From Buxus sempervirens (lineage: Eukaryota; Streptophyta; Magnoliopsida; Buxales; Buxaceae), in the NCBI GenBank assembly GCA_947561395.2, contig OX387185.1, forward strand, positions 31,724,213 through 31,788,212: a DNA stretch of 64,000 nt. Reading direction: 5' to 3'. Below are positions 24,540-35,440 of this stretch, one piece after another. Every line of letters starts with the position of its first letter. Position 1 is the stretch's first letter. The position numbers and the translations under genes were made by a program. The notes below the pieces were generated by a model. The model saw nothing but the letters and a program-made list of their open reading frames with translations, was not told the DNA's origin and did no database searches.

Positions 24540-27028
24540 CTTCGGGCTTGCTTTGTTCAGATCTCTGTAATCAACATACATTCTGATCTTTCCATCTTTC
24601 TTTGGAATTGGTACGATGTTTGCTAACTACTCTGGATAATCTATCACTTGCAAGAACCTAGCATCCAATTGTTTGGTGACTTCTTCATTAATTTTCAGGG
24701 CCTATTTTGGCTTTGTGCGTCTGAGTTTCTGCTTCACAAGTGCGGCCTTAGACTTTGTTGGTAACCGGTGCACAACTAAGTCCGTGTCTAACCGGGGCAT
24801 ATCTTCATATGACCATGCAAACACATCAGAATAAGACTTTAGAAAATCAATTAATCTGCATTTTCACTAATTGTGACAGCTTTTTACCGATTTGAAGTAT
24901 TTTTGGTTGTGCTTTTTCACCTATGTTAATTGATTCAATTTCCTCAATGTTGGCCTGGAGAACCTTTTCATGCCTTTCCAATGCAAATTGGATTCCAGGC
25001 GGAGTCTCCCATGATTCATCGTCATTCTCATGATCAAAAGACTCATAGGGGATGGCGTTTGAATCATTTTGCTGTAGTGGGTAAATGCCCCAATCTGACT
25101 GGTTGAGGTCTTGCTCATTTTCAGTACTGAGTACTTGATTATGCTTTTCCATTATTATTGCATGTTCAAAGCCCAGGCTTACAATTACTTTTTCTTCTTT
25201 TTGTTCAATTATTATAGCCTTATTATCCATCTCGTGCTCCGGTTTCTCCAGGCGTGCGTCGAGCTAGATACTAAGATTGCAAGATTCAGATTGATTATTT
25301 TTGTTTCCAGACACACGAAAGTAGTAAAACTCATTCAACTATTCATTAAAAAGTGCAAGGCTTGCTACAATGAGAGTATTGGAAGTTGTGGGAACTCCCT
25401 TCAAAAGGTCAGCCTTGTTGACTATGAAAGGTGTGGAATTCCAGTTCTTCTATGGTGTCGCATCATCCTTGTCAATCACATTAATCTCTTCTGGTTCCTT
25501 GTTGCCTGTGCCGACCATGTTGATGTATTCTTCTGGGTTGCTTTCATTTGTTGACATATAGTCTGGTTCATTAGCAGCATAGATTTGCTTGTTTTGACTC
25601 TCCTCTGACTAGTATTTAGAGTTGTGAGTAATTATGGGTGTATGGTGGCACTGAGTCATTCTGAGTATAGAACCATGCCGGTATTCACGTGATGGGCGGT
25701 GGCGGGAATGCAACAGTGACCTACCGCGACAAATTAGGTCTTGGTAGTGGAACATCGACAGGAATTTGCTATGGCAAAACTGGCTCGGCAACATAGACAA
25801 GCTCTTAGGAGGCCAGTCAACAAATGTTAGTGGGTTGACCTCGGGAGTTCTGTAGGTGGTCCTAGGACATGTGGCATGCCCTGGAACATCTGGGCAAGTC
25901 CTTCAAAATGTCCCGTGCTTTCTCTAACAGAAGGTGGTGGAGGTTCATATACCCATCCATCGTCAAGTATAAACTGCCATAATTGATCAGCAGCTTCTTC
26001 TCTATGATGCGGATCATTTCCAATTACGCAGATATACATGTCGGGGTTGTCTTCGGCTTTGGATTCTTTAGTGGGAGCAGATGTAGGTAAATAGGGTGGA
26101 TCTTCCAGGGTCAATGGTACAGCCGGTGGGGGAATGCAACGGTGACTTCTTCCTCCAGATCCATTGTAAACAATTCAGGCAACCCTTCGGGTGACCAATC
26201 AGGGGATGGTGCTTGTGCTTCCACATTTAATTTAGGTAGGTTTAGGGTAGGAGGCTCTTTCCAAAACATTTGAGTCCTTCCTTATAGATTGTCTTCATCT
26301 TGGGCAAGAGAAGATGGGAACTCATCACCCCATCCTTGGGCAACTATGTTTTCCAAAGACATGGCTGCCTTTCTTTCCTTATTGCTAAAGACGTGGTACA
26401 GTTCACCATACATGCATATTGGCCACACTAGGTCTCTTCCTTCAGTTTTAGCTTTTTTCCTTTCATCTCGTCTTCTCAGGAGTCTAGCATAATCTTCTAG
26501 CTGTGGATCATAACCAAGCCCAAATCTAGTGATCTATTCGGATGCTTGGATAGTCGTTTTTATCCCCTGCTTGTATCGGCCTAAACCCTCTCTTGCTTGT
26601 AGGCCTCAGTTTGCGCATTCAACAGCGCTGAACACTTCAAATTCTCCATCCAACCCTCTCTTTTCCTTTTCTTGGATTGTTGTTTAGGCATATTGGTCAC
26701 ATTGACCATCTCCATGGCTTGGAAGTTTAGAGAAGTTGGCAACTCATAATCTACATAAGGTGCTCTTAACCTTTCAAATTCTCTATGGTCTTCGGCATGC
26801 ACCGTTATCAGTTTGCTTCCCGAGATGAACCTAACCATTCTATGTAGAGAGGAGGGTACTACCCCAGCATGATGCAACTAGGGTTGCTCGATTTGCAGAT
26901 TGAAAAAGCATTGATGTCTATAAGTTCGAAGGTGAGGGCCAATGGCCTTCTAGCAATGATTATTGTTAATTTCCCTTCTTTGATGGATTCTTTTTTTGAG
27001 TTGTCGAAGCCCCTGACATTGTGGGTGC
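24540..27028 (-). pseudogene. Protease end, G-patch, linker and start of RT of the host Ogre
   Basis: On the minus strand 27028-26580 continues the protease (HNVRGFDN, then a damaged RPWL-like segment) and a region matching the G-patch part of the intact copy. 26114-25827 is acidic, proline-rich linker. 25230-24847 matches the linker at 46930-47190 (DDESWETP, QFALERHEK). 24846-24545 is the N-terminus of reverse transcriptase (a PIPKKDGKIRM-like motif and VDYRDLNKASP). Many stops and frameshifts are present. The fragment stops at the TSD of the LTR starting at 16200 and resumes at 16199. It starts after the TSD of the LTR at 27029. Confidence 0.88.
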
Positions 27029-27612
27029 TGTTAGCACCTGATTTTTGCACCCCTAAAATGAAGAAAAATGAAAAGTCAAACTAAAAGTCAAACCCTGAGG
27101 GGGTCGAAAAATTGACTTTTTGATTCAAGTGAATTTGACCATCAAACTTCATCTCATTAAAAAGAGCATTTCGACACGGTTCCAACACAACTGAGTTTGC
27201 TGGAATCGGAGTCCGGATGAGAAAGTTATGAGCTGGTCAAACTTTTGGGGAGCGAAAAGTTGACTTTTTGCTCGACCCCAATTCGGCTGCCAAACTTGAT
27301 CCCAGTGGATAGGTGGTTCCAAGCCGGTTCCAACAATATTAAGTTTGCTGAAATCGGACACCGGACGAAGAAGTTATGGGCAGTTGAAGTTTCAGAAAAA
27401 CTGCCCATGTGGCAAAAATGCAGCAGGAAACATAATAAACTAATAAAATAAATAAAGTAAATGTGTTTGTTAATATAGTAAACATTTTAATAATATTTTA
27501 AGTAAAAGAATCTCGTTTTATAATAAAATAATAAGAGAAAATCGAATGAAAATCTTATAAAAAAATCAAATTGAATAATGGTTTGAAATCCAAACATTTT
27601 AAAAATGTGCTC

Positions 27613-27828
27613 GCCCGTATTTGGAATACGGGCAAGGCATGCCCGTATTTCAAATACGGGCAAGCTTCTAGAAGAGGACGCGCATCATTGTACGGCGGGA
27701 CATGCGTCCCGTATGTCCGATTCGGCGAGATTTGGAAATGTGCGTTTTTCGCCCACATTTGAAATACGGGCAAGGCATGCCCGCATTTGAAGTACGGGCA
27801 AGGCATGCCCGCATTTCAAATACGGGCA
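27613..27828. repeat. Palindrome array (GCCCGTATTT/AAATACGGGC) upstream of TATA
   Basis: Five near-perfect 21-bp palindromes lie at 27613, 27641, 27751, about 27779 and 27808. Neighbours are spaced 28 bp apart and joined by AAGGCAT. The copy at 27641-27661 has 10-bp arms around a single base. The same word recurs after the leader at 28657-28677, about 28684-28704 and 28741-28761. Confidence 0.85.
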
Positions 27829-27841
27829 CGACTTTTTTGCC

Positions 27842-27849
27842 TATAAATA
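27842..27849 (+). promoter_or_regulatory. TATA box of the 27029 LTR
   Basis: TATAAATA lies 13 bp after the last palindrome and is followed by a GC-rich leader. The sister LTR has the same TATA at 54731-54738. Confidence 0.7.
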
Positions 27850-29503
27850 GAGAGGCTAGCCCCCCATTTGATGAAGCCATCCCCTTTGGCCTACCCCTTC
27901 TCCCTCTTTGTGCTTTCCACGGCCAACCCCTGCCCAGGTGCTGCCACCCCAATCCCAAATACTAGAATACCCAAATACCCCTGGTAAGCCCAACCCATGC
28001 CCAAACTCTGCCTTTTACCACTTTGAATACAAGAACCCCACAAAACTCTTTTCAAAACCCAATTGGGAAATTCAAGGAGACGCGGAAGCGCTGCCGAAGT
28101 CATCAAAGATCCATAACTCACAAAAACAAGCAAGAAGTGACACTGTATGTATTCTTGCTACATTGTATTCAACATAATTTGAAATAAGCTAGTCATTGGT
28201 ATTCTTTCTAATCCTTTTATTTCTTTTCTCATTTTCTAGTTGTATTTCTAACTTGTTTATTGTGTTTGGCATGTCATGAGAATTCTCACATAAGGTGGGA
28301 ATCCATGGGAGAAGAGTAGTTTCATAAAAGACTTAGAAAATGTCCAAAGTGGCATAAAGCCCGTTCTTGCATCTATTTAAAGAATGAATTGTTCCCTTAA
28401 ATCCTTCCATGTACCCCTGTAAATTCTCTCCCTTTCCTTCTTAATAACGGTGATAAGAGAAGTAAAAGGAAAGCTTGCTTCTTTGGAGAATGCAAAAGAA
28501 AAAAGGAAGAAGAAAAGAAGAAGAACATGGCCAAGAAGTGGGCTCATGTGTTGCTGTGAAGACACTGCAAACCCCGATGGACGTCACTAGATCCCCTAAA
28601 GGACTTGCCGGAGTGATCCCAAGCAAAGTTGACACAAAAAATGTAAAATTGAACGTGCCCGTATTTACAATACGGGCTGGGTGTGCTCGTATTTACTATA
28701 CGGGCAAGCCTGACCCGTAATGCATTTACGGGTAAAGCCCGCCCGCATAGCAAATATGGGCAATTGTAATGATAACTTAAAAAACCATTTTTTCTGGCCC
28801 GGTTGGATCTGTTCCGACCCGAACCGGTCTGACTCGCACTTTATCATTGTTTGGGCTATTCTTAGCCCTTTATGGACCGTGGGCCCAGATGGGCGCACCA
28901 AGACCACCTTGGGCCCATTTATGGGGCCTACCTTTGACCGGCCTATACCAGGCCTGTTTTCAATAAATAGGCCCAGGCCCCCTGACCCTTGGCTAATGGG
29001 CCAACTCCAAGCCCACTAAGCCCATTGCATGTGTAAATAGTTTAATTTAATAAATAACCAAAAAAGGGGTTACCCAATAACCCTGCTGGGCCCCAAGCCC
29101 AACTTTGGCAACCCACGGGTCTTCCAACGGGACCCTTATCCGACTCATCTCACCTAAATAAAAAGATAAAACAAAATAAAAAGGGGCCCACACCATCAGA
29201 GGGTCCCGCTAGACCCAACAAGGTGGCATGCTGATCTAGGAAGGGTGAGACTGACTCAAAAACCAGGGAGACCCGAGGGACCCGTCAGACCGACGGGGCG
29301 GGCCGGGGTGTCTTCGGACTTCCCCGGACGTAACCGAGGACTTAGCTAGAACTCTGAAAAGCCGCAGACCAGACTTAGACCCGTATAGGGCAAACATCGT
29401 GTCTGCCTGCACCTCTCAGGCAGTGGCGACTCCGAAAGTCCCGAGGCACGCACGAACCCACGTGCGCCCTGTGTGCGATCTAGGCCAAAATTAGGTGCGC
29501 ACA

Positions 29504-30992
29504 GGTGCTTGGTTTGATGAGAGAGGAGTCTAGCTACAGATTGTGGAATGTCCTCATCGAGCAAATGTTCAATGTTCCATTGTCAATCATGGCCTTTTTC
29601 ACCACCATGTCCGAGAACTTGACTGTGATGTACAGAGGTTTAGTGTGATTGCATCCTTCAGGCGGTAGATCTTCTGTTGAGAAGGAATTGGCTTTAGGTG
29701 CCATTATCAAAGAAACAATGGTTCCTAATTGTTCAGGATTGGTGCCTTTTGGTATAGAGGCATCTTCTAAGACCTTCATTAATGATTCTTTATGCCGGTT
29801 TAAATCCATGAGGAGGCGCTTTATGAAAATTTGAGCTGTGACCTTATTGAGCTGCTGGAGAAGATCATACCTAGGCAGATAAATGATGTTGTGAAGATCT
29901 GTGATCTCCTCCTCTATTGCTTTCCCCTTCTTCTTCTAGGTTTGTGGAAACTCGGTTACCACTTCCTTCCCTTTCTCTATTCTTTCTCTTTCTTCTTCTG
30001 TCGCTCCCTCTGGTTCGGGTGTAAGGTTTGTATTGAAGTATCGACTAGATCGGGTGATTTGGTCGACTTCTGCTTTTGTGGAAATGGAGATGAACTCATG
30101 GTAAATTGGGTGAATAGAATAAGGGGGAGGAGCAGTGTGAGGTTGGGGGCTCAAGGTTAAGTTGGGAAAATACCAGGGTGGGTGGCCCAATTGAAATGGC
30201 CGTAGGGCCATGTGCAGGGAGATTTATCATGTCAAATATATTGATAGTGGATGGGTTATGATCTAGGGTAGGGGAAGGGTATAAGAATTTAGATTTTTCG
30301 AAAGGGTAGAAATGCACTAGAGGGAGGTGCGGGGAATTGCCGTTGTCGTCTCCTTCTTTGATGACATTCATTGCCTTCTGTTCTATCTCCTCATGGAGGT
30401 ATATTCTTACCATCCATCCTGGCTACCCAATCAGTGTAGATGGATCAAATTGTCTACTGCTGCCATTGCTACTACTTACTTGGTTCACCAGTTTGCTGGT
30501 GGATGCTGTAGAATGGCCGGGGAGAGGATTTGTCGAAATGCTTGTTGCAAGAGTTGGTGCAGATGGTGCTGGTGGATCGACTGAGATATGCTTGCTATTG
30601 ATCAAATCTTGGATATCATGTCTCAGGTCCCAGCAATGATTAGTGTTGTGCCCCGGTGCACCTGAATGGTACTGATAGTCTTCAGCTGAATTATAGTTCT
30701 TTCCTTGAATCAATTGGGGATTTGGTGGCTTAATTTGCAAATAGCCCCCTTTCAAGAGTGTGGGCGGCAACTCGACTGATGCATATGGTAATGGTGTGAA
30801 GACCCTCCTCAGTCTGGCCTCAATTTCCTCTCTTATCCTCCTTAACCCTTGGTAGGGCGCTGCCATCTGCCCCAAGTTCTGTGGTGCCACTGCTATTGGT
30901 GGTCTCTGAGTTATGTGATAAGCTTGTGCTGGCTGCACATAATTGACCGCATGGGTGTCTGGTCTTTTGGGCTTTTTCTGCTAGTTTCTATT
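29504..30992 (-). pseudogene. Gag C-terminus and protease start of the host Ogre (decayed)
   Basis: Gag forms the particle and its zinc knuckle binds RNA. On the minus strand 30938-30423 matches the nucleocapsid part of the intact copy (QPAQAYH, RRVFTPLPYA, YLQIKPPNP, HSGAPGH.TN.CWDLRHDIQDLI). The first knuckle cysteine has become tyrosine (YQYH instead of CEYH), so metal binding would be lost. 30413-29936 is the low-complexity acidic/proline spacer in shifted frames. 29809-29534 is the start of the protease with the catalytic MIDNG; one residue is missing after it compared with the intact copy. The upstream end stops at the TSD of LTR 30993-33349. Confidence 0.88.
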
Positions 30993-33349
30993 TGTAACGC
31001 CCCGAACCCGGGTCAGTGTAAACCGGCACCCGACCCGAACCCGGTTCGCTACTGTAACAACCCGAATTTAGTTCAACAACCAAATCCGAGGTGTTACTGG
31101 CCCATATCAATTACAACATCAATAACATACCAGACCAAAGAAAGTAAATCCAATCCATATATTAAACTATCAGAGTGCGGAAACAAGTATGTGCGGAAGT
31201 GTAGATCAAAATCCTCAAACAAGCATAAAGCTTGACCATCAGTCAATAGTATCAAAGTCTGGTAGAATGAACTGGTTACTAACTCTCTCTTGTCTCTCTC
31301 ATACATCAAATCCAATAAATGATAATAACCAATTAAAAATGCTAAGTCTATAACATCAATCCACCTCAGACAAGGTCTGGATAATAATAATCCTCCGGCG
31401 AATACTCGGCTATCTCTCCCTGGAAGTCTAAGAGATCCCCCTCTCGCGTATCAGCTGAAAAAAAATGGAATAGAAGTAGGGTGAGATACGAATATCTCAG
31501 TAGGTAACACATGCATGATTAAACAGTTAATATAAGCAAAGTAGCATTTCATGCACGATTAAGCAACATCGATAAATCAGGCTCGCATAATCATTTATAC
31601 CATTCATGAACACAAAACAGTTTAATAACAGTTCTAGAAATGATTTTTAGCAAGTTTTAATATAAGAACTCAATAGCCAAATCAATAGCATAATCCAAGC
31701 ATTGCCAGGATGTACTAAGCAGTCACATCCAACCAATATCCCAATCACATGCATCCCGCACGTGCACAATAGTAATCATATCAAGTGTTATGTTTTCAGT
31801 GTCATTGTAGGACTCACAAAGTTAGATAAACCTTTTGAGATGATTCTCAACCAATTGCTATACCACCGTGTGACTTAGGAGCGATGCTACTAATGATACT
31901 CAAGCCCCATGCAGCGCAGCTTAGACAAGAGCCATAGTCACCGACTTATTGCACACGTACCCATCAAAGTTGGCATGTACCACCAGCATGCAGCACCAGA
32001 ATCAATACATGGAGGTGGTTGCTTATCCACATGTACAGGGAATCACCAGCGGCTCACCGGGGTGTCCCTCCAGACATAGGACCTTCCCAGACAAACTAAC
32101 TTGCAAAGGAAGCGCGTCGCATATAGGAGTAACTCAACCCAAATGACATATCCCTCAGCTATCTAGCTACGACTATGGATCCATAACCAGCTATGCCCAC
32201 TAGACTCCAAAATTCCCTAAAGTATCATATTTCTATAAGGGTTGGTGCCTAGCGGCATATAATGGTTATATCTGTACATTCACTTCATTATTCCGTCATT
32301 CGGATTCTGAATTCTCTTTATAATGTCTTATGATTTATAATGTCATTTAGAAGTGTTTAGATAATCAAAGGGTAGTTAGGCTTTTCCAAAATCACATTTC
32401 TCATATACCTTCAAAACTTGGCAACTAATGTCCTAAATATCTCCCTAATTTGTTTTTCTGTAAAACAGGGATTTAGGTAGTTTATTTTGGTCTTAAAGTA
32501 CCTTAATTAATCATTAAAATTGTCTAAAAATGGTTTAGAATTGATTTAGGTTCGAAATTATGAAAAATTGGAAATTCTGCTGAGAGCGCCTGGGATCGCT
32601 CAAGATCGCTCCGGGCGGTCATCAGTCGGCGGGAGTGCAATTTCGAGCGCCCACGGTCCGTCGTCCCGCGGTCCACGGCGTCCTCAAAACTTTAACCAGC
32701 GCCTAAGATCGCCGATGAGCGCCTCGCATAGTCGAGGTCGGCGGTCTCACCAAATCGAGCAGAAACAGTTCTAAATCACGATTTTTCTCGTCTAAACTCA
32801 TTCTAATGTATTTATAACATGCTTAGCTAACTAAATACAACTTTACATATCATAGAAACATGCGTTTGCGATTAAACAGAGATAAATCCGAATTTAAAAC
32901 CAAAACGGTGTCACCTACCTCTTGAACGAAGGTTCCTCTTCCTCTCTTCTCTCAACCACGCTTCTCTATCACCCAGCAACACTCTGGAAGATGAAGAACT
33001 CCAAAAACCCAAGCTTTTCTTCTTCCCCTTCTTCTTCTTCTCCTTCGGTCGCTTGTCGCTTGCGGTTGATCAATACGAGCGAGAATACACGCGTATAAAT
33101 TTAGGTTATTAAACTAATACTTATACTCACTTATCCCATGTGTCTCACCTATACCAAATTCCATACACACACCCAATCAGAATACATACCTTGATATCTC
33201 ATGATCGGACGGTCAGATCTGCGTCTAATTCTGGATCTCCGCTAAGTTGATCACCCCCTACAATATTAAAATGTTTCTATCAATCATAACTCTGGATAAT
33301 ATTATTTACTAATTTAATTTATTATTTAAGGAAAATTCGGGGTTTTACA
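30993..33349 (-). mobile_element. Solo LTR, Tekay/Del-like, minus orientation, TSD CTATT
   Basis: Read on the minus strand it starts at 33349 with TGTAAAACCCCGAATTTTCC and ends with GGGGCGTTACA at 30993. TSD CTATT lies at 30988-30992 and 33350-33354. Its leader (33090-32915) closely follows LTR 16200 (TATTGATCA.CCGCA, a GA-rich tract, GAG|GTAGGTGACACC). A GC-rich block with repeated GATCGCTC/GAGCGCC words lies at 32575-32760. It is the only nested insertion in minus orientation. Only 12 bp of host sequence (33350-33361) separates it from the next insertion. Confidence 0.93.
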
Positions 33350-34239
33350 CTATTTCCCTGGTGTTAGCACTTGATTTTTGCACCCCTAAAATGAAGAAAA
33401 ATGAAAAGTCAAACTAAAAGTCAAACCCTGGGGGGGGGGGTCAAAAAATTGAATTTTTTATTCAAGTAAATTTGGCCATCAAACTTTATCTCATTAAAAA
33501 GATCATTTCGACATGATTTTAACGCAACTAAATTTGCTGTAATCAGAGTTCGGATGAGAAAGTTATGAATTGGTCAAAATTTTGTTGAGCAAAAAGTTGA
33601 CTTTTTGCTCGACCCCAATGCAGTTGCCCAAATTGATCCCAGTGGATAGTAGGTTCCAAGCCGATTCCAACGACATCAAGTTTGCTGAAATTGGACACCG
33701 GATGAAGAAGTTATGGGCAGTTGAAGTTTCAGAAAAACTGCCCATGTGGCAAAAACAGCTGCAAAAAGACAAATAAATTGATAAAATAAATAAAAACCAT
33801 TTAATAAAAGATATTTTAATATGGTAATGATGAAGAATCTTAAGATTTTTTAATAAAATAATAAGAAAATCGAATAAAATCTTTAAATAAGTCAAATTTA
33901 ACAAAAATTTTCAAATCCAACATTTTAAAAACGTGCTCCCCTGTATTTGAAGTACGGGCATGGCATGCCCGTACTTCAAATATGGGCAAACCTTCTAGAA
34001 GCGGGACACGTGTCCCGTACGAGCAATTCGCGCGAGATTCGCGCACGAGGGCGGTGCGCCCATATTTGAAATACGGGCAAGGCACGCCCGTAGTTCAAGT
34101 ACGGGCAAGGCATGCCCGTAGTTCAAATACGGGTGTAAGCACCTCATTTTTTCGCTCCCACAAAAAAACCAAAAATACAAACCTTGGACAGAAAGTCAAA
34201 CCCTAAGGGGTGAAAAGTTGACTTTTTGATCAAGTGAAA

Positions 34240-34760
34240 ATTGGCCACCTCGCTTTATACCATTGGTTAGAGAATCTCGACACGGTTCCAACGCAACTGA
34301 GTTTGCAGGAATCGGGGTCCGGATGAAGGTTCTGCGGGCGGTCAAACTTGAGCAGAGCCAAAAGTTGACTTTATGCTAAAATCCGATCCAGAGGCCTACC
34401 CCTAGGTCATTGGATAGAGAATCTCGACACGGTTCCAACGCAACTGAGTTTGCAGGAATCGGGGTCCGGATGAAGGTTCTGCGGGCGGTCAAACTTGAGC
34501 AGAGCCAAAAGTTGACTTTCTGCTAAAATCCGATCCAGAGACCTACCCCTAGGTCATTGGATAGAGAATCTCGACACGGTTCCAACGCAACCGAGTTTTC
34601 AGGAATCGGGGTCCGGATGAAGGTTCTGCGGGCGGTCAAACTTGAGCAGAGCCAAAAGTTGACTTTCTGCTAAAATCCGATCCGGAGGCCTACCCCTAGG
34701 TCATGGGATGGAGGGCTCCGATACGATTCTATTGAAACTAAGTTTGCCCATATCGGAGTC
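34240..34760 (+). repeat. Tandem U3 units of about 147 bp, each with a TTGACTTT W-box
   Basis: Three good copies and one diverged copy of a unit carry CTCGACACGGTTCCAACGCA, GAATCGGGGTCCGGATGAAG and AAGTTGACTTT. TTGACTTT lies at 34218-34225, 34365-34372, 34512-34519 and 34659-34666. TTGACY is the core bound by WRKY factors. Copy number varies among LTRs here: two in 27029, three in 11030 and 19263, four here, five in 57834. Confidence 0.85.
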
Positions 34761-34817
34761 CGGATGAAGGAAATATGAGCTGACGAAATTCCCGGGCAGC
34801 AAAACCGGCAATCTGCG

Positions 34818-34844
34818 CACGTGGCAAAAAGCTGCACACGTGGC
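34818..34844 (+). promoter_or_regulatory. Paired CACGTGGC boxes (G-box/ABRE type) upstream of TATA
   Basis: Two exact CACGTGGC octamers start 19 bp apart (34818 and 34837), about 270 bp before the TATA box. The 19263 LTR has the pair 20 bp apart, and the 3' LTR and the 57834 LTR keep it with minor change. CACGTGGC is the established core of ABA-responsive and G-box elements. Function here is inferred. Confidence 0.6.
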
Positions 34845-35003
34845 GAGTTGCGCAGGAAAATATCTCGGGGATTAAATCCGTAAATATCCAAACATACGAA
34901 ATATCCCATGGACTAAATCCGTGAAAATCCGAGAATATCGGATTAAATCAAAAATTGCCAGGGACTAAATCCGAATTTTTTAGATTTTTACGTCCGGCGA
35001 GCG

Positions 35004-35035
35004 GCGGCATTAAATGATTTTCATCATTATGCCGC
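35004..35035. promoter_or_regulatory. Hairpin GCGGCATT..ATGCCGC upstream of the TATA box
   Basis: The arms GCGGCAT-TAAATGA and ATCATT-ATGCCGC face each other across a few bases. The element is kept in the 3' LTR and, with small changes, in the 57834 LTR at about 58848-58884. The TATA box lies about 80 bp downstream. Confidence 0.6.
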
Positions 35036-35112
35036 TTGCGCGGACGTGGCGAGCGGCATGCGCTCACCTGGAGCTGGGCGCCAAGGTGGACGCATCCCCT
35101 TTTTTTCTCTCT

Positions 35113-35119
35113 TATATAA
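35113..35119 (+). promoter_or_regulatory. TATA box of the full-length Ogre 5' LTR
   Basis: TATATAA is followed by GCCGCGCGGC and a CT-rich leader. The equivalent in the 3' LTR is 52437-52443. Transcription would start about 30 bp downstream (inference). Confidence 0.7.
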
Positions 35120-35430
35120 GCCGCGCGGCATTTCACGCAGAGGGGTTGGAAGATTTTTTGAAAAAAAAAACTAAGTCTTCGGAGTTTTTGAAGGTTCGAA
35201 GGGTTTTTGGTTTTGCTTTCTTCTTCCTTCACCCGAAGCCCCCCCCCCCCCCCTTCTCTTCACCCCGGCTTGCCTCCCAGAAAACCCCAAGCTCCTCACC
35301 CTCCTTTGATTCTCCTCCAGTTCATCCTAAACCAGTGGAGGCTTGCTACTGTCGGTGTGGTAAAGAGGAGGCTCCGGCCGCTGTCCGACTTCGAGGAGGC
35401 TCCCCCACTCAGCTCCAGAACTCAAGAACC

Positions 35431-35440
35431 ACCAGGTAAA
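35431..35440 (+). promoter_or_regulatory. Conserved splice-donor-like site in the LTR leader
   Basis: ACCAG|GTAAA lies about 320 bp after the TATA box, following AACTCAAGAACC. Equivalent sites occur at 12285 (AAG|GTGAGT), 20499 (AAG|GTGAGT), 52752 (CAG|GTAAAC), 59299 (CAG|GTATCA) and 6646 on the minus strand (AAG|GTAAGT). It is followed within about 35 bp by a CATATATA word in each. This would suit a leader intron starting inside the LTR. Confidence 0.55.

Larger units (their letters stand above)
27029..29503 (+). mobile_element. Solo Ogre-type LTR (2.5 kb, second subfamily), TSD GGTGC
   Basis: Starts TGTTAGCACCTG and ends GGTGCGCACA, with TSD GGTGC at 27024-27028 and 29504-29508. It has two U3 units, a CATGTGGC box near 27408, a 28-bp-periodic palindrome array, TATAAATA (27842-27849), a leader, more palindromes (about 28657-28761), a GACCCGTC/GACGGG hairpin region near 29279 and a U5 hairpin with CTGCCTG/CAGGCAG arms. 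It is inserted into the host protease. Its closest relative here is the LTR starting at 33362. Confidence 0.95.

Noticed and set aside
27613-27828. 28-bp periodic palindromes as a CRISPR array
   Set aside because: The intervening bases are constant (AAGGCAT) rather than unique spacers.
35014-35439. 141-codon open frame in the 5' LTR leader, and its relatives at 52370-52810 and 58953-59335
   Set aside because: It spans the TATA box and CT-rich leader and ends at the donor-like site. The frame is not preserved among LTR families, so I take it as chance.
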